This document shows, piece after piece, positions 9,901 to 21,235 of a stretch of DNA of 47,798 nucleotides (position 1 is its first letter; each line of letters starts with the position of its first letter). The notes below the pieces were generated by a model, which searched no databases, had not been told where the DNA came from, and was given only the letters and a program-made list of their open reading frames with translations. The DNA lies in assembly GCA_000729835.1 (NCBI GenBank), contig JFHB01000228.1, positions 1 through 47,798 on the forward strand, written 5' to 3'. A program made the position numbers and the translations under genes. This DNA comes from Atkinsonella hypoxylon (Eukaryota; Ascomycota; Sordariomycetes; Hypocreales; Clavicipitaceae).

Positions 9901-11234
9901 ACTATTTATTTATATATTATAGAATAATAGTTAGTTAAAGAGTATAGAGATAAAGAACAGTAATATATTTATTTTTTTAGTTATCTCTCTATATTCTTCT
10001 TTTAGCTGCTTATTAAGTAAGAGTTATTATATTATTTATATTGCCTTTACCTTTATACTAAGCTTAAGGCTAAGGGTAAGCCTTTTTTTAACTTATTAGA
10101 GTTCTTTTTCTATATATTATCTATAGCTACTACCTATACACTAGTTAATTCTAGCTTACATTCTACTAGTTATAATCTATATTCTTAAATATAGTGTTAA
10201 AATAACCTATATTAAAGGTATTACCTCTTTTAATAGTATTTCTTAAGTTTAGCCTTAAATACTTACTTTACTTATAGAGTATCTTTATTTAGTTATTTTA
10301 CTCTAGATTTCTTTATACTCTCTTTTTGTTTCTATTAGGTCTCTATAGCGTTAACTTTAGTTATCTTAGTGTTGCTATTCTAGGGCTCTTTAGAGCTAAA
10401 GCTATATTTCTGCTAGTGCTATTCCTTAATATAATATAACTTAAGGTTTAGTGTAATACTGCAGTAGCGCTCTACTGCTTAAAGGTAGTTATAATATAGA
10501 ATATCCCTTTTTACACTATAATCCCTTATTTCCTTATTAAGCGCTATCTATAACTTAGCTAACTTTATACTATTATTCTAGTTAGCCTCTTCTACTAGCG
10601 CGATTTTCTCTTTAAAATAAATATAGAATTCTATAAACTACTTATTGCTACCTTATTAAAGCTAATTAAGCTTAATTAAGGCTTAGTTCTACTAATAAAG
10701 ATTTATAAAGACTAATTCTAAGTAATTAAGGAATCTCTATATATTATATTCCCTTACTTTATCTACCTTATAATAAGTAGTTACTCTCTACTAGACCTTA
10801 GGCAATAAGCTTTAGTATAAATAGTACTACTAGTTCTATATTGTGCCTATAAAGGCGCTATTAGCTTAGAGCTTTTAAGTAATTACTATTTACTAAGCCT
10901 AAAAGCTCTATTTATTTCTATTGTAAGGGTTTACTATAGGTAGAGGCTTCTATTTAGGTTTCTCTAGCTGCTAGCCTACTGTAGCTTAAAGCTGCTTCTT
11001 TATCTATATATAGTCTATTGTAAAGCGTTATAGTTCCTTTATTTATAGGGATTAGCTCTTAACTAACTTATAAAGTGCTGTAATTTTTACTGCTTTCTAG
11101 CTAATTTCTACTGTACTTTCCTCTACCTCTCTATAAAGGTTAAAAGAGTGCTTAGGCTAGCTAGCTAGGCCCTTATTGCTATAACTAAATAATATTGTTC
11201 TTACTAGTGTTCTATCTATAGAATAATTATAGTA
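9901..11234 (-). pseudogene. gag and leader region of G1, heavily degraded
   Basis: By position, between the 5' LTR and the protease-like region, this must hold the PBS, leader and gag of G1. The minus-strand frames have protein-like Lys/Glu/Gln-rich stretches (about 10100-10500), but I could not fix one frame or a clear zinc knuckle. RIP is severe and indels are likely. Confidence 0.5.
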
Positions 11235-11557
11235 TATAATAAACTAGCCTAGAAGCTACTGCTAACTAGCGTTTATAATAAGAACTATAATTATAGAGAG
11301 AAAAGAGAGAAGAGAGAAGGAACTAGAAGCCTCTCTATACTTCTATACTATATATTTAGGGATAGATTTATCCCCTTAAGAGCCCCTTTTAGTATATACT
11401 CTATAGCTAAGGTCCTCTCTCTAGGGCCTAGCGAAGTCCAGCTAACCTCTAAATAAATACAGCTTGCTTCTATCCCTTTACCTATATAGATCTCTATCCC
11501 TCTCCTGCTGTCCTCCCTCTACTAAAAGACCCAAGCCTAAGGCTCAAGTCTATAACA
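11235..11557 (-). repeat. 5' LTR of G1
   Basis: Same length as 3462-3784. On the minus strand it starts TGTTATAGACTTGAGCC. The outer end (about 11400-11557) is lightly mutated (CCTCTCCTGCTGTCCTCC), whereas the inner end is strongly mutated (TGG-type bases now A). This mirrors the other LTR. Confidence 0.93.
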
Positions 11558-11562
11558 ATAAT
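11558..11562. repeat. Right target-site duplication of G1 (ATAAT)
   Basis: Perfect match to 3457-3461. Confidence 0.95.
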
Positions 11563-14500
11563 CCTCGTATAGCTAGTACGTTAGTAGATTTAGAGCAAGC
11601 TATTATCCTTATAATTATAAGAGATAGTTGCCAATCTGGACCTCAAGCTGCTATAAGCTAGCATAAGTCCCCTGTAGATACCTATAACGTTCTAGTTAGG
11701 CAATATTTGTAGAGTGCTGAAATACAACGTAGTACGCTATATGCTAGTTATTACAACTTATCGTTTTCGAACTATAAGGGATCTTTAGAGGCCTTTAATG
11801 CTGAATTTAATAATTTACTAGCTAGATTACAGCTCTATAGTGTAGCTATTGATCCTATTAACTAGGTAAATTATTATATTAATGCTTTAAAGAAGACCTT
11901 CCCTAGCTAGGCTAAAAGGCAGCGATATTCTATTAGAGCTGCTAGAGCACAAGGTCTATCTATAAAAATGCTGAATTTACAGTTCCTTATAGCTAACTTA
12001 TTAGAAGAACAAAGAGATAAAAGCTCCTCTATATCTAAGGCTCTTAGTTATAAAGCTTCTAATTCTAATAGTTCTAATAATAAGGTTAATTAAGGAAAGA
12101 ATCCTCCTAATTAGAAGAAGAATTCTAATTCTAATTCTAACGATTCTAATGCCTCTAAAGAAAAAGATTAAGATAAAGCCTCTAAGAATAAGAAGAAGTA
12201 GAAGGGCTAAAGAAGAAGTAATAAAAATTCTAGGAATAAGGATAGAGAAGCTACTTTTGCTATAGGTTGCTATAACCTATCTACTAGCAACTAGGATACT
12301 ATAGATTCTGATAGTGAATCTAGCAGTTTTAGTAGTAATAATTCTTACGATTTAGATATAGAATCCACTACTAGTGATACTAGTACTACTAGTAATAATA
12401 CCCCTTCTTTTAACTATTCTAATAGAATAATTAAAAACTCCTTACTATACAATACAGGTTCTACCTATTATATAGTTAACAATAAGGCATTTTTTAGGAC
12501 TTTTAAGCCTATAAAAAAGGGTAAAACCGCGCCTATTGCTACTGGAGAAGGTCCTATTTATCCTAAAGGACAGGGAACTGCTGTATTCTAGGTACTAGTT
12601 AGTACAAATCCAGCTAAATACAGGCCTTTAGCTCTAAAGGATGCTCTATATTGCCTAGGTTTAGATACTAACCTAATAAGTAGTCTAAAGCACTATTTAA
12701 CAGGGGGCACTCTCCTTAGAAATTAGCTATTTCTAGCTAATAGAAGCTGCTGTAGGCTTCTAAATCCCAAAAAGCATAGTTTCTTTTTATAGCTTAAGGG
12801 GCAAGAGACCTCTAGAGTGTGTAAAAACTACGCAAATCTCTTTTATATAGGATTTACTAGCAATAGTTATAATAGCGGTTATAATGCTAGTTATCCTATA
12901 GAGGTTTAAATCCCTTAACAGCCTAGTTTTAATCCTAAGGAATATAGCTGAATTGAGGAATTATCTAATTTTAAAGAAGAAGAAGATAATACTAATAACG
13001 ATACTATAGAGCTATTAGCTCTAGTTCCTAAACGGGCTCCTAGTTAGATTCCTTCTAATAACAGGGATTTAGAAGGTCTAAATCCTAAGTTGCTAGATAT
13101 TAGAGGACATAGCCGTCTAGATCCCTTAAACGAGGCCTGTAGTTCTTAAGAGATCTAGCAAGATAGAGAGCAACAGGAAGCTAGCTCTAATAATAATTCT
13201 AGTAGTAATCCTACTGCTTCTTCTTCCTATAAGAAGCTCCTAGAATTAGCTGCTACTTAGTACGTTAGATTAGGGTATATAGAACTCCCTTTACTAAAGA
13301 AGACTGCTTTTATTACTAAAGGTATTCCTAATTTTACAAAAATTAAGGAAAAGGATTTTAACTGCCTAGCTTGCAACTAAGCTAAAGCTGTTAGAAGACC
13401 TAGTAAGTATGCTATTCCTAACCCCCCTAGATGTTTAGATATTATAGAGGGAGATACCGTTAAAATAGAGCCTATACTGCACAATAAGAGGCCTCTAGTT
13501 CTTTTTCTAATTAATAGAAAATTACAGTATAAGTGGTCTTTTAATCTAGCTAATAAAGAGGGTTCTACTCTCTATAGCTGTATTAAAGGCTTCTTTAAGG
13601 AATTAAAGAACCAGTATAACTGCTACCCTAAACACCTTTATTTTAATAGTAGTACAGAAATTAATACTAGGTTGCAAGCTTAGCTATCTTTAAAGGGTAT
13701 TTACTTTAGCACCTCTTGCCTCTATATTTACGAATAGAATAGGCTAATAGAGAGAGCTATAAGGGTACTTCTAGACCAGTTGCGTGCTACTCTACAGTAG
13801 TTACAATTACCTCTGTATCTATAGTCTTACATCCTTCCTGCTATAGTGGATTTAGTTAATACTACTACGAATAGTACTAAACTACTAAGTCCTAAACAGC
13901 TATATCTAGCTGATTTAGAGCCTTCTAAGACCTATAAGCCTAATTTTACTAAAATAAGGGCTATAGGCTCCTATTGCGAAGTTCTAATTCCTTTAGAATA
14001 AAGATCTAGGTTGCAGAAGCTAGCTAAAAGAACTATTCCTAGTAGACTTTTAGCTACACTAGGTTCTAATGTATATTTAATATATATCCCCTCTAAACGA
14101 GCTGTTATAAAGACTAGCTTCGTTAAAATTATAGAAGGAATAGGTCCTATTTTATAGGGCATCCCTAAGGTTCCTATTAGTTCTATAGTGGATAATCCTT
14201 TAGAGGGAGAAATCGATAACTAGCAGCAATTAGTGGATAATTATACTCCTAAGTATCCTTATCCTAGTCATCTAGATGTGCTAAATTATCCACTAGAACC
14301 TGTAGATTAAGCTCTTCTACTAAGCAACCCTATAGAAGCTGTAGAGGCCCCTAAAGCCCCTATATCTATAAAAGCCCCTTAGGCTAATATAGAACCTATA
14401 GAAGCTGAAGCTGAATCTATTAATGCTAATGCTATAGATTTAGATAGAGATATATTTTCCTTAATTAAGGATCTATGCTTTAAGGCAAGAACTAAAGCAG

Positions 14501-16263
14501 CTATTACTTCTAATAGTAATAAGGATGAACTTCCTAACACATAGAAGCAAGCCCTAAAAAGCTCTGCTAAGCAGCATTAGATAGAAGCTACCTATAGTGA
14601 ATTTAAGCAGCTATTAGCTGCTAGAACCTTTAAATTTATAGGGAAAGACTAAGTACCTAAGGGCCGAAGATTTCTAAAGAATAGGCTTATTTATAGGCTT
14701 AAAAAGGATAAAGAAAATAATCCTATTAAATATAAGGCCTGCCTTGTTGCTAAGGGATTTATGCAAATAGAAGGTTAAGACTATCTAGAGACCTTTACTG
14801 CAACTAGTATTCCTCCTAGCTAGCGTATATTATTAGCTTTTGCAGCTTTTAATAACTAGGAAGTTAAGCAAATCGATTTTATAGGAGCGTTTTTAAATAG
14901 CAAGCTAAAAGAAGCTATTTATATAGAAATCCCAGATAGATTCATTGAATTTGCAGAGCAAGCATCGCCATTAGTAGCTAAGCTACTAAAAAGCTGTAAT
15001 TACAAGCCCTCTAAAGAGCAAGTAATTAAGCTAGAAAAATCCCTCTATAGTCTAAAGCAAAGTCCTAGAGAATAGCAGCAAATTCTAACAGAATTACTTC
15101 AAAAGCATAGATTTAAACCTCTTATATTAGACCTAGCAGTCTTTTATAACCTAGCTATATCTACGTATATTGCTACTTACGTAGATAACTGTCTTCTAAT
15201 TGGTCTAAATCTAAGCTACATCAATAAGCTAAAGAAGCTATTACATAAAGCTTATCCAATAGAAGATAGAGAACCAGCAGAATTCTTTCTAGGTGTATAA
15301 ATCACTCGTAATAGGTCTAAAAGGTCTATTAAAATCCACTAATCTTAATATATCCTTAAAGCCCTAGAAAGATTTAAAATGCTAGATGCTAAGCTAGCTT
15401 CTATCCCTATACAGCCGGGGATTCTAAAGCAACTAGTTACAAAACCTCTCTTAAAATCCGATTATAAGCTTTATTAGAGCATAATAGGCACTATAATGTA
15501 CCTTATGTTGCTAACTAGGGCTGATATTGCTTTTTCCGTTCAGTAGCTATCAACCTTCCTAGCTAAGCCCTATATAGAGCACCTAAACGCCTCTAAGCAC
15601 CTCTTAAGGTACTTAAGTAGTACTAGAAGCTTTACTATCACTTATAAGCGATCTAGTCCACACCCTTTAGCAGGGTCTTCCTCTAAAAAGTCTTCTAAAG
15701 CCTTTAATAGTTCTATTAGTTATAAAGAAGTACTTAAGACCCTTCTTAGTTATTGCGATAGCGATTTTGCTGGTGATAAAGTCTCTTCTAAATCAACCTA
15801 TACTTATCTATATAAGCTAGCTAGTGGACCTATTAGCTGGAAATCGAAAAAAGCTAGTACTATTGCTCTTTCTACTTTAGAAGTAGAATCTAATGCATTA
15901 TCTAAAGCTATTAAGGAATTAGAGTGGCTCTACAGCCTTTTTAAGGAGATAAAGCTGCCTTTAACCCCTCCTATTTCTATTAGGTGTAATAATTAAGGTG
16001 CTATAGTCACTACTTACAACCTAACGTTGTATAGTAGAACTAAGCACACCCTTTTGAAGTTTAACTACATTAGGGAAAAGATTCGTAAAGGTATAGCTAA
16101 GGTTAGTTATATTAATACGAATTAGATGCTAGTAGATAGCCTAACTAAGCCTCTTGCTATTTAAAAGCATTAACAATTCATTAAGTTACTAGAGCTTTCT
16201 AGCTAGCTTATAAAAGCAACAAAAACACTCAAAAAAAATCGAAAAGCAACAAAAAACAGTTAA
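11563..16263 (+). pseudogene. copia-1 gag-pol, 3' part (C1)
   Basis: Continues the frame of 2829-3461 in phase; with that part it makes about 1,778 codons as one polyprotein. Rest of gag to about 12200, followed by a Ser/Asn/Asp-rich linker. Protease box LLYNTGST (NTG at 12451-12459; family norm DTG or DSG). Integrase zinc region at 13261-13374 with an HxxxH remnant (now YVRLGY) and CLAC. Integrase core around YFNSSTEIN and YEQNRLIERA, the latter keeping the catalytic Glu. RT from about 14700 (VAKGFMQIEGQDYLETF-like) with box YVDNCLLIG at 15178-15204 (family YVDD). RNase H around SYCDSDFAGDKVSSKSTYTY, ending near LVDSLTKPL. Stops are TAA or TAG at Gln and Trp sites. TAA at 16261 is shared by all copies but could itself come from CAA. 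Confidence 0.92.
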
Positions 16264-16448
16264 AAATCAAAAACAACAAAAACAATCAACAACAACTAGT
16301 TATATTTAACTATAACTACCCTGGAATTGCTGGAATTAGTTATGTTATTTAGTCCTGTTATTAGTACTGTATTTCGTTAGTTGATTCTAACTTAGATATC
16401 CTTTAAAGGAGCTAAGTTGCTTGTAGAACTAGTTACTTCTCACATTTC

Positions 16449-16457
16449 TAGAGAGAG
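16449..16457 (+). other. Polypurine tract of C1
   Basis: AGAGAGAG directly before the 3' LTR. The less mutated form AGAGGGAG sits in the same place at 34591 and 43801, and on the minus strand at 24204-24211. Confidence 0.7.
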
Positions 16458-17168
16458 TGTTAAAAATAAGCTACCCTATATAGCCTATTTTTATGCTTGC
16501 TAGTTGCCTATTAGTTGCTCTATTACGTAACCCTAACTAGGTCTTATTACGTTAATTTTTGGTAGAGATATCGCTGTTACTAGATGCAAAACATCTAGAT
16601 TCAACTAGGGCAAAGTTGCCTAACCTATAGTCAACTTTAACAGCGATTTTCTCTACAACTAGCAATAGTAGAAATTCAAGAAGTATACTATTCGAAAGCT
16701 AAGAATTAGGGCTATCTAATAGTATAATTGTTAGATAGAGTTACTTATAAGGGTTGCTTGTTATTAGTAGAATTTATTAAATTGTACACGTAAGTGTCTT
16801 ATTTATATAACCGTGAGTCGATTTTTTTGTTTTTATATAGTAAATCTTTTTGCGGAAATTATAAAGTAGCCTACAAGCCCCTTCTAGCGACTACAGCCCG
16901 CTAATATAGTTAGTAGGTCTATAAGGGACTGGAAAGATTCAAGATCCTACCCTTACTAACTTGTTTGTTACAGCGCTCTCAATATAAGATACCACTATTA
17001 TTATAGTTATCTACTGTCTCTACGTGATCTATACTATACACTACAGCTTGATTTAGGCCGCTGCTGCTTCTACTACGTAATAATTGCTAGGAGCAATTAC
17101 AGGTACTAAATCTAAGAGACCACTACCCTCTTAGATATCTCGTTCTGTAATCCCTATTATTTTCAATA
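16458..17168 (+). repeat. 3' LTR of C1
   Basis: 711 bp, same indel types as the 5' LTR (long form, CTCTTAGATATC), so the two fit one element. RIP removed the CACGTG site (now TACGTA). Confidence 0.93.
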
Positions 17169-17781
17169 TTATTAGATTTATTATTATTATAGTAGTAGGG
17201 TTTTACAATAGTTATGTAAAAACAAATAGAGCTGTAAGGCATTTATATAGTGCATTCCTTACTATCTATAGTAAGCAGCTTATAGGGGCCTTACTAGCCT
17301 TCTTTTTTACGCTATATACATACTTCTAACTATAGAGGTAGTAAATACATTAGTGTTATATTTAGGCTGTTGTAGGGGGCAAAAGCATTATGAATTTACC
17401 TTTATGCTAAGCACTTTTAGGCTTTATTAGTAGCTTTACGTAGAATTAAAGCTTATTATATTACAGAAAGGCTTAAAGGTAAATTATCTATTATATAGGG
17501 GTAGGCACTAAAGACTAGTAATATAGGTATAAGACTGTTAGGTTTAGTAGAATTATTAATAGCTTTAATAGCTATTTAAAGCTTCTAATCCTTTATAATA
17601 CTAGTATTAGTGCCTAATTTATTGCTAATAATGTTGTAAGCTTTTTGTAATAGGCTATAGTACTGTTTAACTTTACTAATGCTGTTATAGGCTTTAATAG
17701 AAACTTTATTAACATTAATAGACAACATTTATATATAATAGCGGAATTTAGCGGATGTAAAGTTCTTTCTAGCATTATAAA
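17169..17781 (-). pseudogene. Ty1/copia integrase, C-terminal half (old element)
   Basis: Minus-strand translation from 17781 gives the second half of a fungal copia integrase. It starts at a frame like FTSAKFRYY, then INVNKVSIKAYNSISKVKQYY (family: VEEVPVEAHNSIGKVERYH, with the catalytic Glu now Lys), then SLIPILLVFSAYP, NAFAPYNS, and the GPY/F module GPYKLLTIDSKECTI, ending IVKPYY. The family differs from copia-1, whose integrase lacks these motifs. The N-terminal half with the two catalytic Asp is missing: the sequence switches at 17782 to the LTR of C2. At the other end RT is missing where C1 begins. It may belong with the RNase H at 755-1161 and/or the gag at 44516-44694. Confidence 0.8.
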
Positions 17782-18480
17782 TGTTAAAAATAAGCTACCC
17801 TGTATAGCCTATTTTTATGCCTACTAGTTGCTCTATCACGTGACCCTAACTAGGTCTTGTTACGTTGATTTTTAGTAGAGATATCGCTGTTACTAGATGC
17901 GAAATATCTAGATTCGACTAAGGCAAAGTTGCCTAACCTATAGTCAACTTTAACAGCGATTTTCTCCACAACTAGCAATAGTAGAAATTCAAGAAGTATA
18001 CTATTTAAAAGCTAAGAATTAGGGCTTTTTAATAATATAATTGTTAGATAGAGTTGCTTATAAGGGTTGCTTATTATTAGTAGAATTTGTTAAATTGTGC
18101 ACGTAGGCGTCTTGTTTATATAGATGTAAGTCAATTTTTTTTTTGTTTTTATATAGTAAATCTTTTTGCGGAAATTATAAAGTAGCCTATAAGCCTCTTC
18201 TAGCAACTATAGCCTGCTAATATAGTTAGTAGGTCTATAAGAGACTAGAAAGATTCGAGATCCTACCCTTACTAAGTTTGTTACAGCGCTCTTAATATAA
18301 AGATACTACTATTACAGTTATCTATTGCTTTTACGTAATTTAGTACTATACACTACAGCTTAATTTAGGCTGCTGCTGCTTCTACTACGTAATAATTGCT
18401 AGGAGCAATTACAGGTGCTAAATCTAAGAGACTACTACCCTCTTAGATATCTAGTCCTGTAATCCCTATTATTTTCAATA
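17782..18480 (+). repeat. 5' LTR of C2
   Basis: 699 bp. Mixed markers: it lacks 11 bp near its start (reads GCCTACTAGTTGCTC) like the LTRs at 30662 and 36626, but has CTCTTAGATATC near its end like those of C1 and 43809. PBS follows at 18481 (GGTTATAAGCCTAG). Confidence 0.92.
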
Positions 18481-19428
18481 GGTTATAAGCCTAGAAGACC
18501 TATCTGCAAGCTATTAGCCCGCTGAAATCTACTATTGTGTACTGTATTACCCACTAGAAGCTATATTGAGACCTACGCTAGCAGCTATTGCTGCTATTAG
18601 TAGCTTGCTGGAAGCTATTAATACCTGCTGCACATACATCGCCAGCCACTATACTAGTGTTTTCATTCTGCCCACCCTGTGCCTCCTGCACTCTATACAC
18701 CCTGTGCATACATACTTTTAAAGCTATTCTTAATAGCTAGGTTCTATTGTTGCACAACATTAAAATATATACATCTGCACACATTACATTCGCACTGCGA
18801 ATTATTTTATTAGGCACTACTTAATTAATTATTTCTATCTAGAAATAAGCTTAGCGCTGCACTGCATTGCTCGTTGTTGTTGTTATATTGTGCACCCTAT
18901 GCACCTCTGTTAGTAGCTATACTACAATTTATAGTACACGCTTAATAGCTCTTATTGCGGATATTCCTATGTTTTCGGTTGCAGAATTAATTTATATAGT
19001 AGTCCTACTAGTCAGGATTTTAAAGTGGGAATTAGCTAGATATCCCTAAATTAGCTATACCTAGGTCTCCACTGATTTATTAGAACCTAATTAGAGAAGA
19101 ATCTCCTGAATTTTTTAGCTAAAAATAGCTAGGACCTGTGTTTTATGCCTCTTGCAACTGCTTATTAATCTAGTCTGCTATACAAATTGTATATATATAC
19201 AGATTGCAATACAACGCAGCCTTAGAGCCCGTTATACCTATCACAAAAGAAATCGGAGAAAAATCTCAGTATAATTTCTAAAGATATAGGGCACTTCTAG
19301 GCCTATAATAGAGCAATCTATTGATATCTAGTAGAGGTTATTACTGTTATTTACTACTATTTCCACTGTAATTTGGCTATAATTAGCTATAAAAGAGCGT
19401 TAAATTAGCTACTTTTTAAACCCTTAAA
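18481..19428 (+). other. PBS and leader of C2
   Basis: Same layout as 1873-2828. The ATG of the small leader ORF is lost through a short deletion, although the frame from TTG at 18867 stays open for 60 codons to 19049. Near 19405 the sequence before gag is altered (TACTTTTTAAACCC). Confidence 0.75.
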
Positions 19429-19578
19429 ATAGCACTAAAAGGAACAAGCAAGGGAAAGAGTACAAGCCCTAAACAGGGTAGTAGTTCTAGTACATTAGCT
19501 ACAGCTGCTACTAGCTTTCCTAGTCCAGTAAGGTCCCCCCCTTAGCTAGTAGATTCCTCTTCTAATAAAGAAGATTAT
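19429..19578 (+). pseudogene. copia-1 gag, first 50 codons (C2)
   Basis: Starts at ATA (RIP-altered ATG) with the ALKGTSKGKS-type N-terminus. It runs to the VDSSSNKEDY region, where C3 is inserted. The frame continues at 35309. Confidence 0.85.
19574..19578. repeat. Left target-site duplication of C3 (ATTAT)
   Basis: ATTAT recurs at 35304-35308. This fixes the copia-1 LTR end as ...CAATA. Confidence 0.93.
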
Positions 19579-20283
19579 TGTTAAAAAAAAGCTACCCTGT
19601 ATAGCCTATCTTTATGCTTGCTAGTTGCCTATTAGTTGCTCTATCACGTGACCCTAACTAGGTCTTGTTACGTTGATTTTTGGTAGAGATATCGCTGTTA
19701 CTAGATGCAAAACATCTAGATTCGACTAAGGCAAAGTTGCCTAACCTATAGTTAACTTTAACAGCGATTTTCTCTACAACTAGCAATAGTAGAAATTCAA
19801 GAAGTATACTATTTAAAAGCTAAGAATTAGGGCTTTTTAATAATATAATTGTTAGATAGAGTTGCTTATAAGGGTTGCTTGTTATTAGTAGAATTTGTTA
19901 AATTGTGCATATAGGCGTCTCGTTTGTATAGCTATAAGTCGATTTTTTTGTTTTTATATAGTAAATCTTTTTGCGAAAATTATAAAGTAGCCTATAAGCC
20001 CCTTCTAGCGACTATAGCCCGCCAATATAGTTAGTAGGTCTATAAGGGACTAGAAAGATTTAAGATTCTACCCTTACTAAGTTCGTTATAGCGCTCTTAA
20101 TATAAAGATACCACTATTATAGTTATCTATTGCCTCTATGTGATTTAGTACTATACACTACAGCTTAATTTAGGCTGCTGCTGCTTCTACTACGTAATAA
20201 TTGCTAGGAGCAATTACAGGTGCTAAATATAAGAGACCACTACCCTCTTCTATCTAGTCCTGTAATCCCTATTATTTTTAATA
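19579..20283 (+). repeat. 5' LTR of C3
   Basis: 705 bp, long form at its start, CTCTTCTATC type near its end. The terminal CA is now TA. PBS GGTTATAAGCCCGG follows at 20284. Confidence 0.93.
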
Positions 20284-21235
20284 GGTTATAAGCCCGGAAG
20301 ACCTATCTGCAAGCTGTTAGCCCGCTGAAAATCTACTATTATATACTGTATTACCCACTAGAAGCTATATTAAGACCTACGCTAGCAGCTATTGCTGCTA
20401 TTAGTAGCTTGCTGGAAGCTATTAATACCTACTGCACATACATCGCCAGCCACTATACTAGTATTTTTATTCTGCCCACCCTGTGCCTCCTGCACTCTAT
20501 GCACCCTATGTATACATACTTTTGAAGCTATTCTTAATAGCTAGGTTCTATTGTTGCGCAACATCAAAATATATACATCTGCACACATTACATTCGCACT
20601 GCGAATTATTTTATTAGGCACTACCTAATTAATTATTTCTATCTAGAAATAAGCTTAGCGCTGCACTGCATTGCTCGTTGTTGTTGTTATATCGTGCACC
20701 CTGTGCACCTCTGTTAGTGGCTATACTACAATTTGTAGTGCACACCTAACAGCTCTTGTTGCTATTAGATATTCCTATGTTTTTAGTTGTAGAATCAATT
20801 TATGTAGTAATCCCACTGGTTAGGATTTTAAAGTAGGAATTAGCTAGATATCCCTAAATTAGCTGTGCCTAGGTCTCCACTGATTTATTAGAACCTAATT
20901 GGAGAAGAATCTCCTGAATTTTTTAGCTAAAAATAGCTAGAACCTGTGTTTTATGCCCCTTGCGACCGCTTGTTAATCTAGTCTGCTATACAAATTGTAT
21001 GCGTATATAGATTGCAATATAATGCAGCCTTTAGAGCCTATTATACCTATTACGAAAGAAATTAGAGAAAAATCTCAGTATAATTTCTAAAGATATAGAG
21101 CACTTCTAGGCCTATAATAGAGCAATCTATTGATATCTAGTAGAGGTTATTACTGTTATTTACTACCTTTTCCACTGTAATTTAGGCTATAATTAGCTAT
21201 AAAGAGCGTTAAATTAGCTATTAAAATCCTTTAAA
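20284..21235 (+). other. PBS and leader of C3
   Basis: Homologous to 1873-2828. The small leader ORF is broken by a 4-base insertion near 20760. Confidence 0.75.

Larger units (their letters stand above)
3462..11557 (-). mobile_element. Ty3/gypsy chromovirus G1 (8,096 bp, minus strand)
   Basis: Bounded by two 323-bp LTRs (3462-3784 and 11235-11557, ends TG...CA on either strand) and a perfect ATAAT duplication. Minus-strand translation shows, in order, a gag region, a weak protease-like region, RT, RNase H, integrase and a chromodomain, with a purine tract next to the 3' LTR. Between the chromodomain and the 3' LTR are about 2.4 kb not explained by pol (3803-6280). The interior is far more AT-rich than the copia element it entered. 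Confidence 0.95.
1162..17168 (+). mobile_element. Ty1/copia retrotransposon, copy C1, split by gypsy element G1
   Basis: Two 711-bp LTRs (1162-1872, 16458-17168) bound a leader and one gag-pol frame. After removing G1 and its 5-bp duplication the element is about 7.9 kb, like the other copies. The flanks are ATATT on the left and TTATT on the right if the LTR ends CAATA, the end proven by copies C3 and C4. The flanking coding sequences are RNase H and integrase of old copia, which are not adjacent in an intact element. The right and left edges may therefore not stem from one simple insertion. Many RIP-type stops; not autonomous. Confidence 0.93.

Noticed and set aside
11464..11661. 65-codon plus-strand ORF across the G1/C1 junction
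   Set aside because: Chance fusion of the antisense G1 LTR with C1 gag; only its second half is real gag sequence.
13971..14162. Minus-strand ORFs MPYKIGPIPS at 13971 and 41324, and MLYKIGPIPS at 32125
   Set aside because: Antisense to the post-integrase segment of pol; no independent support.
17166..17170. ATATT as a perfect target duplication for C1 (matching 1157-1161)
   Set aside because: It requires the LTR to end at CA, but C3 and C4 duplications show the LTR ends CAATA. The match is likely chance in AT-rich sequence, though not excluded.
18867..19049. 60-aa ORF in the C2 leader as a gene
   Set aside because: Starts at TTG, not ATG. It is the remnant of the leader ORF and is discussed only as part of that pattern.
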